The translations under genes were made by a program, and so were the position numbers. Positions 30,501 through 36,492 of a DNA stretch of 64,000 nt are shown here, one piece after another (position 1 is the stretch's first letter; the number at the start of each line of letters is the position of its first letter). The notes under the pieces are model-generated. The model ran no database searches. It worked only from the letters and a program-made list of their open reading frames with translations, and was not told the origin of the DNA. The stretch is from G965267335 sp965267335. Lineage in GTDB: Bacteria; Bacteroidota; Bacteroidia; Cytophagales; JAAEPT01. Location of the stretch: positions 806,001 to 870,000 of the forward strand of contig OZ253953.1 in the NCBI GenBank assembly GCA_965267335.1. Direction: 5' to 3'.

Positions 30501-30996
30501 TGGAGGTCCATATACTTTGTTTGAAGATGAAACGGTTATTCTAGATGGATTTGTTAGTGTAGGATCAGCTACCTGGACAGGTACTACTAATCTGGATGAT
30601 CCTACTAGCACCGATCCACTGTACTCACCAGTTGAGGCAGAAGCCGGTTTGAATACGTTTACTTTAACAGCTGTTAACGGAAATTGTACGAACTCTGCTG
30701 ATGTCGATGTATTGGTTCTATTACCTATTACAATTCCTAACGTGTTCACTCCTAACGGTGACGGTGATCATGATGACTTCTATATCAAGGGGCTTGAGAG
30801 CTATGCCGGTGCAACTATTGAGATATTCAATAGATGGGGAACACCAGTATACAAAGACACAGGTGATATTATTCCGTGGGATGGTATGAGAAATGGAGAA
30901 GCAATGCCTGTAGCGACTTACTACTATATCCTTGATTTGGGTATAGCCAATGACGAGTCAGATCGTTATACAGGTAGCGTAACGATAGTAAGATAA
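24598..30996 (+). CDS. Giant secreted RCC1/Ig-like protein with T9SS type B sorting domain
   Basis: This 2132-residue protein has a signal peptide (residues 1-29). Residues 30 to about 480 hold RCC1-like propeller blades, each with a SWGNN or SWGGNSNG type motif. A long series of Ig/PKD-like domains follows. Two consecutive ones (about 1078-1165 and 1165-1250) are near duplicates sharing LTYQWYKDG-type strands and GNYSVEVTG-type ends. The C-terminal 90 residues (ITIPNVFTPNGDGDHDDF, IFNRWGTPVYKD, ATYYYILDLG) are the gliding-motility-associated CHU_C/type B sorting domain. It should be displayed or released at the cell surface by the type IX system, probably as an adhesin. Ligand unknown. Confidence 0.92.
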   Translation: MQKDRLFAVAKRVIFALSLAVLTIPEVVAQKDLVISGGNSVSSYVCANRRAYVWGNNQSGTNYGLLGTGDMASSFIDTPTLVNLPGGIDVQQINSGSGSHFVVLDCNTSVWSWGNNSFGQTGTGAASGCNGVPVTTPTQVLAGVMAGTAWDDGTGHLTGVDVVYAGNNNSFAILNDGRLVSWGGNSNGCAPPYDNANGQLGDGSGTYSDQYSPVLVVDGSGTPLTGVIQVFAGDNVAYALVDTDGDGIGTVYSWGNGLNGTLGRNAAGTGNPNNGTAIVDDRARPVYYGDQTIMDNITAISSGDVFGMALDVDGYVWTWGNGGWNSATGHNDQMSDSEPGRVIAGSTVGASNDGTYLLASAIGGGQGYGMAVTIDGKPVSWGGNSCADGGLRGDGTTGPPAFGAGPSYITYGGGLVHDNVTLINRGDHWGFYGTADNDFYAWGCNQFGQLGIGGTTDQLEATQISPPTGCTFRDPAPFVNLTPGNTSVCSNTWAGTMLDAGFTAPAGLESVYEIRWYEDGVLQTTTDASTTTFLATNVATYTVEIEYIGTNAGCQTYDIETESMTFIEPAAPFSDPGTNEYCGTTVTTANVTGTGTFEWYAASTGGSLLATSTNGGNIDTPIPLASLNQLSPTQYEVWVEDVSSFTTSVGPTTTQSGWGRDGANAVSQNSWIEFTTTQAMTIDFVDVYAYNAWNGSFTIDVELQDNTGAFIDGVTTAPLTGTTNTTQHTVALGLSVPGAGTYRLAYVGGAGQLHYDGNSHNTGNWPYADPFGVINLTNNYDGGSIKNDNYSYFYNWQVTTGTVYPCGRLQVLLNENCPPCAPPTALSVDQADPTELCDGDNQTLSGTYTLATPTDQYYYTWLQDGAVVSGPSTTYSDYTITGAGAADAGTYTLRIEDGNNSNAACYLEDAIDVDVFDYPDVSVTDPADECTPNTVSITGSWTDANATGGTVSYHTGLPLDGTTQVPTPGAITTSGPYYVLIDNNNCRDSAVVNVTINTTPDLNVTDPADECEPNTVDITGTWTDNNGTTPTVTYHSATPPTVANEVPDETAINMSGTYYLLADNAGCTDEASITVTIDPATSITTNPSSQTVCDGDNVTFTVAATGSGTLTYQWYKDAALLTGETASTLSLTAVTSTDAGNYSVEVTGACGTVTSSTATLTVNDPTVITTQPTDFSTCAGSNASFSVVATGTGTLTYQWYKDGVIMGGETGSTLSLTAVSAADEADYSVEVTGTCGTVTSVDAALTITANESPTVSLTTGDPTTLCEGGTVSFTANPSGGTPDMYTFYDASGPTVLQGPSATATYTTAALTADMDVYVEMTWTSLCPAAGAPNPAVSNTISLTVDPLPDAANIVETDFNTCTNAASLTNDPVTTGNINWSAPSGSVAPTSATTADVTGLPVGATTITLTVSSPLGLCPDNTDDVTITVLGTLTAPDAGENDTICETDADPLLVGNAPGGGETGTWGAIAPASITPAGQTSNLQLGENIFYYTMDNGSCDASDTVRVIVDETPGNIGFTADPITTCDVNVQLTAQVPSPGTGTWSNISGPGSPTISAADLNNPTGVISNLDDGITTVDWTVTNGQCAAAPITLTIDKQGSTTSATITLDGGAFTNQDVTFTSQDLCISDAYTVTGSSPNAGAGETASWTIVSGTSVSINQNSTETQTLTLNSSGATVLQWSINSTVPGCSANTGTVTLDVDDAPSAITPALTDFTVCGSSGTMVPSGATTPATGTGTWTIGSGTISGFPSTNASQSFTGLTGSATMVWTVSTGGVCPDVSDDVIVTATTPEDPAVTLTASDDPACFGQTNVTFSAAATDVTSPTFDFYVGGVLQQSSTLSTYSSSTILDGQTVEVIVTTNSTCYNTQTASDQTSITVEFEPSPVIGDPDFSICEGTATSLTVFTSGGNVQWYQYTPGSGTIPTVNSTTYPILGLSQTTTFFAIEDNGVCPAVTSDSVTINVDEMPVVTIGGPYTLFEDETVILDGFVSVGSATWTGTTNLDDPTSTDPLYSPVEAEAGLNTFTLTAVNGNCTNSADVDVLVLLPITIPNVFTPNGDGDHDDFYIKGLESYAGATIEIFNRWGTPVYKDTGDIIPWDGMRNGEAMPVATYYYILDLGIANDESDRYTGSVTIVR

Positions 30997-31016
30997 TATT
31001 GAGTTGTTGATCGTAT

Positions 31017-31052
31017 AAAAAAGCTGTCGGCCGCAAGGTTGACAGCTTTTTT
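31017..31052. terminator. Bidirectional rho-independent terminator
   Basis: A perfect 12-bp stem (31017-31028 with 31041-31052; core AGCTGTC/GACAGCT) is flanked by A6 and T6. It can stop both the giant T9SS gene on the plus strand and the thiamine operon, whose last stop codon is at 31055. Confidence 0.92.
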
Positions 31053-31054
31053 CT

Positions 31055-32164
31055 TTAATACCGTTCAAGCGAGTTATCAATCTCGATAGCCCAGTTATCA
31101 ATACCACCTTCAAGACTCCAGCAATCGCTAAATCCATATTCGGAACGGAGTAGTTCTACTGCTTTTTTACTTCTGTGTCCGTGATGACAATAGATAACTA
31201 TTTTTTGGTTTCTGGGAAGAGTTGAAATATTATCTGGTAAGGAATCAAGAGGAATATTGATGGCATCGAGGTGACAAATTTCATATTCATGAGGCTCTCT
31301 CACATCAAGTAGAAATGGTTGTTGATTGCTCATCATTTCTTCATTCAGTTCGTCTACTGAAATTTCGAATTCACCAGCCTGCTCTGTTAATCCGCAAAAA
31401 TGATCGTAATCAATTAACTCAGTTACTTCAGCATGCGAGGTTCTTGAAAATCGTAGTTTACTGAAGTTCATACTCAGGCAGTCGAATGTTAGTAGTTTGC
31501 CGGAAAGTATATCACCAAGCTCGCAGATGACTTTGATTGTTTCGGCTGCCATGATCGTACCGGTGATTCCAGGTAAAATTCCCATTACACCTATCTGGCT
31601 GCATGAGGGAACTGAGTTTGGTTCCGGGGGCTCAGGAAACAGACATCGATAAGTGGGTCCGTTTTTATAATTAAATACAGACACCTGACCTTCAAATTTG
31701 AATATCGAACCATGTACCAAAGGCTTGTCTAATAGCACCGAAAGGTCATTGGTCAAATATCGTGTTTGAAAATTATCTGACCCGTCAACAATTATATCGT
31801 AGTCCTTCGCAAGATTGAGTGCATTTCTCGCGGTGATTTTTTCTACTATCGGGACCAAGTGAATATATGGATTCTGGGCCTTCAGTTTTTGAGCTGCTAC
31901 TTCAGCTTTGTTCCTTCCAATATCATTGTGACTATATAGCACCTGCCTTTGAAGATTACTTTCATCAACCTTATCGAAGTCCAGGATTCCTATCGTACCC
32001 ACTCCAGCTGCTGCCAAATATTCAAGAACAGGGCAGCCAAGTCCACCGGCACCTATGACAAGCACTTTTGCTTCCTTCAACCTACTCTGACCTTCGGGGC
32101 CGACTTCCGGTAGGATTAAGTGGCGGTTGTAGCGGATTTTTTCGTTAGTGGTAAGAGAGGTCAA
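31055..32164 (-). CDS. thiF: ThiF/MoeB-like adenylyltransferase with C-terminal rhodanese domain
   Basis: This 369-residue protein adenylates the C-terminal Gly-Gly of ThiS so that it can be thiocarboxylated. The E1-like domain shows VLVIGAGGLGCPVLEYLAAAG near residue 35, DGSDNFQTRY near 128 and PSCSQIGVMG near 185. The rhodanese domain (about 270-369) has the active-site loop YCHHGHRSKK, with the persulphide cysteine in the expected place. The second CxxC of the structural zinc site is not apparent after residue 215. The start is TTG at 32164, just below an 8-bp tandem repeat. It is the last gene of the thiamine operon. Confidence 0.9.
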   Translation of the reverse strand: MTSLTTNEKIRYNRHLILPEVGPEGQSRLKEAKVLVIGAGGLGCPVLEYLAAAGVGTIGILDFDKVDESNLQRQVLYSHNDIGRNKAEVAAQKLKAQNPYIHLVPIVEKITARNALNLAKDYDIIVDGSDNFQTRYLTNDLSVLLDKPLVHGSIFKFEGQVSVFNYKNGPTYRCLFPEPPEPNSVPSCSQIGVMGILPGITGTIMAAETIKVICELGDILSGKLLTFDCLSMNFSKLRFSRTSHAEVTELIDYDHFCGLTEQAGEFEISVDELNEEMMSNQQPFLLDVREPHEYEICHLDAINIPLDSLPDNISTLPRNQKIVIYCHHGHRSKKAVELLRSEYGFSDCWSLEGGIDNWAIEIDNSLERY

Positions 32165-32171
32165 TTTCTTT

Positions 32172-32187
32172 TTATTATTGAATTGTT
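32172..32187 (+). repeat. Left arm of 16-bp inverted repeat around the four-helix ORF
   Basis: TTATTATTGAATTGTT here is the exact reverse complement of 32647-32662. It lies 8 bp outside the thiF start codon and merges into the 8-bp tandem repeat. Confidence 0.85.
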
Positions 32188-32224
32188 GAATTGTTGAATT
32201 GTTGAATTGTTGAATTGTTGAATT
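32178..32224. repeat. 8-bp tandem repeat, about 5.9 copies
   Basis: Five perfect copies of AATTGTTG (32181-32220) with partial copies on both sides. It sits between the four-helix-bundle ORF and thiF, in the transcribed spacer of the operon. The unit length is not a multiple of three, so it is unlikely to be coding. Confidence 0.95.
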
Positions 32225-32232
32225 TATTCTTC

Positions 32233-32619
32233 TTAAAAGCTCAGTTTTTCGTTCGTGAACTTTATTAAAGAATTAATTGATTTCGGAAGAACTTCAATTT
32301 GCTCGTTTAAAGCAGAGAATTCTTGTTCTGTGATTAAATTTCTGTGTTTGCATTTCTTTAGCCAATCCTCCGTTTCCTTTAGTGAGGCCATGGCAATCTT
32401 ATAGAATCTTATCTTGTCCTTTTTTCCATATCTGCCAAAGCCCTCTGCTATGTTTGCAGATACTGAATCTGCCGACCTCACCATTTGCTTACCAACTGTA
32501 TCTTTAGCGAAGAAGTCCCATTTTATAGCAATGTCCCAGATATTATTTGAAAGCTTAAAAGCGAGTTGCCAACTTTCTAATTTTTCAACATTCAAATAAT
32601 TTTTGGTTGCTGTTTCCAT
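32233..32619 (-). CDS. Four-helix-bundle protein (S23/TIGR02436, Avd-like)
   Basis: This 128-residue protein belongs to the four-helix-bundle family first seen in 23S rRNA intervening sequences and related in fold to the Avd accessory protein of diversity-generating retroelements. The hallmark is VRSADSVSANIAEGFGRYGKK (split around residues 46-66) followed by KIRFYKIAMASLKETEDWL. It starts with ATG at 32619. It interrupts the thi operon: thiH ends 33 bp upstream and thiF starts 68 bp downstream, whereas the other junctions overlap or lie within about 20 bp. A perfect 16-bp inverted repeat flanks it. No thiamine role is known for the family. Confidence 0.92.
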   Translation of the reverse strand: METATKNYLNVEKLESWQLAFKLSNNIWDIAIKWDFFAKDTVGKQMVRSADSVSANIAEGFGRYGKKDKIRFYKIAMASLKETEDWLKKCKHRNLITEQEFSALNEQIEVLPKSINSLIKFTNEKLSF

Positions 32620-32646
32620 AGAGCAATTAAATTAATCTGACAATAG

Positions 32647-32662
32647 AACAATTCAATAATAA
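32647..32662 (-). repeat. Right arm of 16-bp inverted repeat around the four-helix ORF
   Basis: AACAATTCAATAATAA, the exact reverse complement of 32172-32187. On the minus strand the arm begins inside the last codons of thiH and includes its TGA stop. Confidence 0.85.
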
Positions 32663-33762
32663 CTCTTATCCCAATCCTTCCATACCGGTTCATAACCAGC
32701 AGCTTTGATCATATCGGCTACTTGCCGAGGAGATCGTTCATCGGAGATTTCAAATTGTTCGAGGGCTTTGCCTTTACAGGAGTATCCTCCAGGGTCGGTT
32801 TTGGAACCTGCAGAAATGGAAGTGATCCCTAGTTTGATTACATTATCTCTGAACTTTTCATTTTCACGTGTCGATAATGAAAGCTCTACTTCTTCATTAA
32901 AAATTCTATACGCACAAATTAATTGAACAAGCTCGCGATCTGACATATCCACTTTTGGCTCCAGGCCTCCTGAGAATGGTCTTAGACGTGGAAATGATAT
33001 AGAGTACTTTGTTTGCCAATATTTCTTCTCCAGATAGTCAAGGTGTGCAGCGCAAATGAAAGAGTCCGTTCTCCAGTCTTCCAATCCGATAAGAACGCCT
33101 AATCCAATTTTATGAATGCCAGCCCTACCTAAACGATCAGGTGTGTCTATTCTGTAGTCGAAGTTTGATTTTTTCCCCTTGGGGTGATGCTTTTTATAAT
33201 CGTCTTTATGATAGGTTTCCTGGTATACCAAAATGGTGTTTACACCTAGTTCACTGAGTTCTATGTATTCGTGTTCGTCCAGTGGTTGTACTTCCATAGA
33301 AATGTGTGAAAAGTGAGGTTTAATCACCTCGAGTGCTTCCTTGAAGTACTCCATCCCTACGGTTTTATTTGCTTCCCCAGTGACAAGCAGGACATGATCA
33401 TACCCAAAATTTTTAATTACCTCGATTTCCCTTTGGAGTTCGAGTTTATTTAATGTCTTTCTCTTGATGGGATTGTCCAGACTAAACCCACAATAAGTAC
33501 ATATGTTTTGGCACTCATTGGAGAGGTAAAGCGGGACATACATTTGAATGGTTTTGCCAAAACGTTTTTGAGTAAGCCTATGACTAAGAGCAGCCATCTC
33601 TTCCAAATATGAATTGGCAGCCGGAGAAATAAGTGCTTTAAAATCTTCTAGAGTTCTTGGGCCAGTTTTTTCCAATGCACGGAGAACATCAATCGCACTT
33701 TTGGAGTAAACGCTCTCCTTTACTTCATTCCAACGATATGTTTGAAAAAGGTCTCTGAACAT
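32653..33762 (-). CDS. thiH: 2-iminoacetate synthase ThiH
   Basis: This 369-residue radical SAM enzyme cleaves tyrosine to dehydroglycine (2-iminoacetate) for the thiazole moiety of thiamine. The CxxxCxxC cluster motif is C84-QNI-C88-TY-C91, followed by GFSLDNPIKRKTL. The C-terminal BATS-like part contains ISFPRLRPFSGG and SAGSKTDPGGY. The protein is complete and lies 1 bp after the thiG stop. Its use of the anaerobic-type ThiH, rather than ThiO glycine oxidase, sets the source of the imine. Confidence 0.95.
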   Translation of the reverse strand: MFRDLFQTYRWNEVKESVYSKSAIDVLRALEKTGPRTLEDFKALISPAANSYLEEMAALSHRLTQKRFGKTIQMYVPLYLSNECQNICTYCGFSLDNPIKRKTLNKLELQREIEVIKNFGYDHVLLVTGEANKTVGMEYFKEALEVIKPHFSHISMEVQPLDEHEYIELSELGVNTILVYQETYHKDDYKKHHPKGKKSNFDYRIDTPDRLGRAGIHKIGLGVLIGLEDWRTDSFICAAHLDYLEKKYWQTKYSISFPRLRPFSGGLEPKVDMSDRELVQLICAYRIFNEEVELSLSTRENEKFRDNVIKLGITSISAGSKTDPGGYSCKGKALEQFEISDERSPRQVADMIKAAGYEPVWKDWDKSYY

Positions 33763-33763
33763 A

Positions 33764-34537
33764 TTAAGCTTCGTCTAGAAACGCAGTTAACGGACTTGAG
33801 GCTTCGGCTTTATGTGAAACTTTTCCCAGGCTGGCTTCAAATGCAAGCCTACCTGCCTCAACAGCTTGCCTGAATGCAATGCCCATTTTTACCGGGTCTG
33901 AAGAAACAGCAATTGCAGTATTCACCAAAACAGCATCTGCACCAATTTCCATTGCTTCAGCCGCATGAGATGGGGCGCCTATTCCTGCATCCACTACGAC
34001 CGGAACATTACTCTGGTCAATAATTATTTCAAGAAAGTCTCTTGCTTTTAGTCCTTTATTGGAGCCAATTGGAGACCCTAATGGCATGACTGCAGCGGTT
34101 CCTACTTCTTCCAGTCTTTTACATGAAACGGGATCAGCATGAATATAGGGTAAAACGATAAACCCCTTTTTCACGAGTTCTTCCGCTGCTTTAATTGTTT
34201 CTATCGGATCAGGCATCAGGTATTTCGGGTCGGGGTGTATTTCCAATTTCAACCAGTTTGTTTCCAATGCCTCACGAGCCAGTTCGGCTGCAAAGATCGC
34301 CTCTTTGGCGGTCCTTACCCCCGAAGTATTAGGCAGCAAATTGAATTGAGGATGTTTTAGGTGGCTGAGAATGTCATCGGTATCATTATCAACTTCTACT
34401 CGTTTCAGAGCCACAGTGACCAGCTCGGAACCTGAGGCAATTAAAGCCTCTTCCATTAAAGCGCTGGATTCAAATTTTCCGGTTCCTGTAAAGAGCCGGG
34501 AGTCGAATGTTTTGTTTGCAATAGTAAGAGCTGTCAT
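33764..34537 (-). CDS. thiG: Thiazole synthase ThiG
   Basis: This 257-residue TIM-barrel enzyme condenses deoxyxylulose phosphate, dehydroglycine and ThiS thiocarboxylate into the thiazole phosphate. Landmarks are TGTGKFES near residue 18, the lysine region WLKLEIHPDPKYLMPDP near 94-110, VMPLGSPIGSNKGL near 150, and PVVVDAGIGAPSHAAEAMEIGADAVLVN in two parts near 178-205. Its start overlaps the thiE stop by 4 bp and it ends 1 bp before thiH, so it is tightly coupled in the operon. Confidence 0.96.
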   Translation of the reverse strand: MTALTIANKTFDSRLFTGTGKFESSALMEEALIASGSELVTVALKRVEVDNDTDDILSHLKHPQFNLLPNTSGVRTAKEAIFAAELAREALETNWLKLEIHPDPKYLMPDPIETIKAAEELVKKGFIVLPYIHADPVSCKRLEEVGTAAVMPLGSPIGSNKGLKARDFLEIIIDQSNVPVVVDAGIGAPSHAAEAMEIGADAVLVNTAIAVSSDPVKMGIAFRQAVEAGRLAFEASLGKVSHKAEASSPLTAFLDEA

Positions 34538-35166
34538 AGTTCTACTTTTTGAATGCTTACTTTATCCAGTAGTTCACTGCAAATTGTTTTGCGGTTGTTA
34601 GCATTAGTGATAACCGATGATGCTGCTACACCATGAATACCGGTTGTCATAAGGTTGCTAACATCATCAGGAACAATGCCTCCAATAGCGATTATCGGAG
34701 TGTTTCCTGATAGTTTATTGATAATATCATTATATCCGTCTAAGCCAAGAATCGGACTTAATTCTTTCTTTGTGGAGGTAAATCGAAATGGCCCAAGTCC
34801 AACGTAGTCCACTTTTGTTTTTATTAAACCTTCGACATCATTTAGCGTATTGGCTGTTCCACCAATAATAAAGTGGCTGGGGGTCATTTTTCTAGCCTCA
34901 GTAGTTGACAGATCTTTCTTTCCCAGATGAACACCGTCTGCTTTTGATTGGACCGCTACTTCCAGGTTGTCGTTAATAATTAATGTCGCACCATATTTAT
35001 TGCATATTCTCCTTACTTCTCGTGCCTGGGCTACATACTCACGGGTACTAATATTTTTGAGTCTGAGTTGTACCCAATCAATGCCATGAAAACAGACTTC
35101 ATCGACTAGAGAGAATAATTTGTCTCCGGTAATATCAGGGGTAATATATTGTAGGCGACTAATCAT
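34534..35166 (-). CDS. thiE: Thiamine phosphate synthase
   Basis: This 210-residue TIM-barrel enzyme joins hydroxymethylpyrimidine diphosphate and thiazole phosphate. The core motifs are QLRLKN near residue 32, INDNLEVAVQSKADGVHLGKKDL near 63-85 (read in two parts), GGTANTLND, and GLGPFRFTSTKKELSPILGL near 125, with PIIAIGGI near 158. All are close to the ThiE consensus, so this is the likely true synthase, while the homologue at 35899-36492 is more divergent. It overlaps thiD by 8 bp and thiG by 4 bp. Confidence 0.93.
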   Translation of the reverse strand: MISRLQYITPDITGDKLFSLVDEVCFHGIDWVQLRLKNISTREYVAQAREVRRICNKYGATLIINDNLEVAVQSKADGVHLGKKDLSTTEARKMTPSHFIIGGTANTLNDVEGLIKTKVDYVGLGPFRFTSTKKELSPILGLDGYNDIINKLSGNTPIIAIGGIVPDDVSNLMTTGIHGVAASSVITNANNRKTICSELLDKVSIQKVEL

Positions 35167-35902
35167 TGTGAATTAATAGTTTTGACCCATTGGCAATCAA
35201 TCTCTTTGTCAAATAAGCTTTTGCCTTCGTACATGAGTTTAGCATATCATTACCTCTGGCCAGGTTACATGCAATGGCAGATGAAAGCACACAACCTGTC
35301 CCATGCTTATCGGCACCCGAAATTCTTTCACCGGCAATGGTATGAGATTTATTATCTGTGTATAAGATATCGTCTGCATGATCTGTGGCATGCCCACCTT
35401 TTACAAGAAAGGAAGTGTTCTGTAGATTCGATTCTATGAATTCTTCGATGTCATCTTCACCGGATAATTTCTGCACCTCACCCAGATTAGGCGTTACCAA
35501 ATCGATATTCTGTAAGGCCTGTGCGAAAGACTTCGGTTGTTCATGAAAAGTATACCCTGCTGTCGCAGAAAGAACAGGGTCCCATATCACGATGGGAGTT
35601 TGATTAAATGAGGCAAATAAGTTTGTTACAGAGAGTATCGTTTCAACGGATTCGATCAGTCCAATTTTTACCGCCTGAAATTCGTATCGCTCAATCAGCG
35701 GCAGGAGTTGATTTTTAATTTCTTCCCAGGTCAGCCAATTGATGGATGAAAATTGATCTTCATTTTGACCCGTCACGGAAGTGATTACTGCCATACCCTG
35801 ACACTGGTGTTGTTCGATGGTCTTAATATCAGCCAGAACACCGGCACCACCGCATGGATCAAAACCTGCGACACTTATTATATGTGGCTTCTCTATGCTC
35901 AT
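35159..35902 (-). CDS. thiD: Hydroxymethylpyrimidine / phosphomethylpyrimidine kinase
   Basis: This 247-residue ribokinase-like enzyme makes two successive phosphorylations of hydroxymethylpyrimidine. AGFDPCGGAGVLADIKT (residues 12-28) is the substrate motif, with Cys where Ser is usual (DPSGGAG), and DKHGTGCVLSSAIACNLA near 210 holds the anion-hole Gly and catalytic cysteine. The protein is slightly short at the C-terminus compared with 260-270 residues elsewhere. It overlaps both neighbours in the operon. Confidence 0.93.
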   Translation of the reverse strand: MSIEKPHIISVAGFDPCGGAGVLADIKTIEQHQCQGMAVITSVTGQNEDQFSSINWLTWEEIKNQLLPLIERYEFQAVKIGLIESVETILSVTNLFASFNQTPIVIWDPVLSATAGYTFHEQPKSFAQALQNIDLVTPNLGEVQKLSGEDDIEEFIESNLQNTSFLVKGGHATDHADDILYTDNKSHTIAGERISGADKHGTGCVLSSAIACNLARGNDMLNSCTKAKAYLTKRLIANGSKLLIHND

Positions 35903-36492
35903 GCCGGAACGGTGTTTACAACTTCTTTTAGTGCTTTGATCTTGTCGATCTTCTTACCAAGCCACAGCTCGTTCCAGATAGCACCCATAACGGCTATGCC
36001 ATCAAAACCCATTTCAATCGCTTTTCGTGCCGTATCAACATCAATTCCACCAAGCGCTATCAGTTTAGTGGACCGGGGCTTTTTCAATGCTTCAGTCAAA
36101 TCGTTTTGATCAAAAGCAGTTTTGTAGCCTTGCTTTGAGATGCTATCGAAAACCGGACTTAGAAAGGCGTAGTCCAGGTCAGTATACTGTTCCCATTCTT
36201 CTATCTTATGCAAAGATCTGCTTTTGGCTCCTGACCAATTTTCGAAATTCTCACCAGCGGGCAGATGGAGTCCGCCCAACTTATATCGGATTGCCAGATG
36301 TCTGTATCCGTGGATACTGATAGCAGGTCGGAGGTCTTTAGGGAGGCGATTCAGAATTCTGCATAGCGCATCCTCATCTCCATCCGGCTTACGCAGGTGG
36401 AATTGATCAACACCGGCTTCCATGAGGGATACAATTGTATCGCATTCACTCATTGTGGTAACCGGATTCGATATGAGGACTAGCTTAGGCAT
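35899..36492 (-). CDS. TenI-like / divergent thiamine phosphate synthase homologue
   Basis: This 197-residue barrel is a second ThiE-family member in the operon. It has QFHLRKPDGDEDALC near residue 31, SIHGYRHLAI near 58, LGGLHLPAGENF, a SLHKIEE element, LDYAFLSPVFDSISKQGY near 106 and LIALGGIDV near 142. The GxSCH/SLH replacement and the missing pyrophosphate-binding Lys/Asn pairs suggest TenI, the thiazole tautomerase, rather than a second synthase. It abuts thiC directly and overlaps thiD by 4 bp. The exact activity is inferred. Confidence 0.8.
   Translation of the reverse strand: MPKLVLISNPVTTMSECDTIVSLMEAGVDQFHLRKPDGDEDALCRILNRLPKDLRPAISIHGYRHLAIRYKLGGLHLPAGENFENWSGAKSRSLHKIEEWEQYTDLDYAFLSPVFDSISKQGYKTAFDQNDLTEALKKPRSTKLIALGGIDVDTARKAIEMGFDGIAVMGAIWNELWLGKKIDKIKALKEVVNTVPA

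Noticed and set aside
30330..30749. A 139-codon minus-strand frame near the end of the giant T9SS gene
   Set aside because: Shadow of the Ig-like repeats; no recognisable domain.
32178..32224. CRISPR-like short repeat array
   Set aside because: The unit is only 8 bp with no spacers; it is a simple tandem repeat.
32233..32619. A diversity-generating retroelement, because of the Avd-like protein
   Set aside because: No reverse transcriptase, template repeat or variable repeat is visible in the window.
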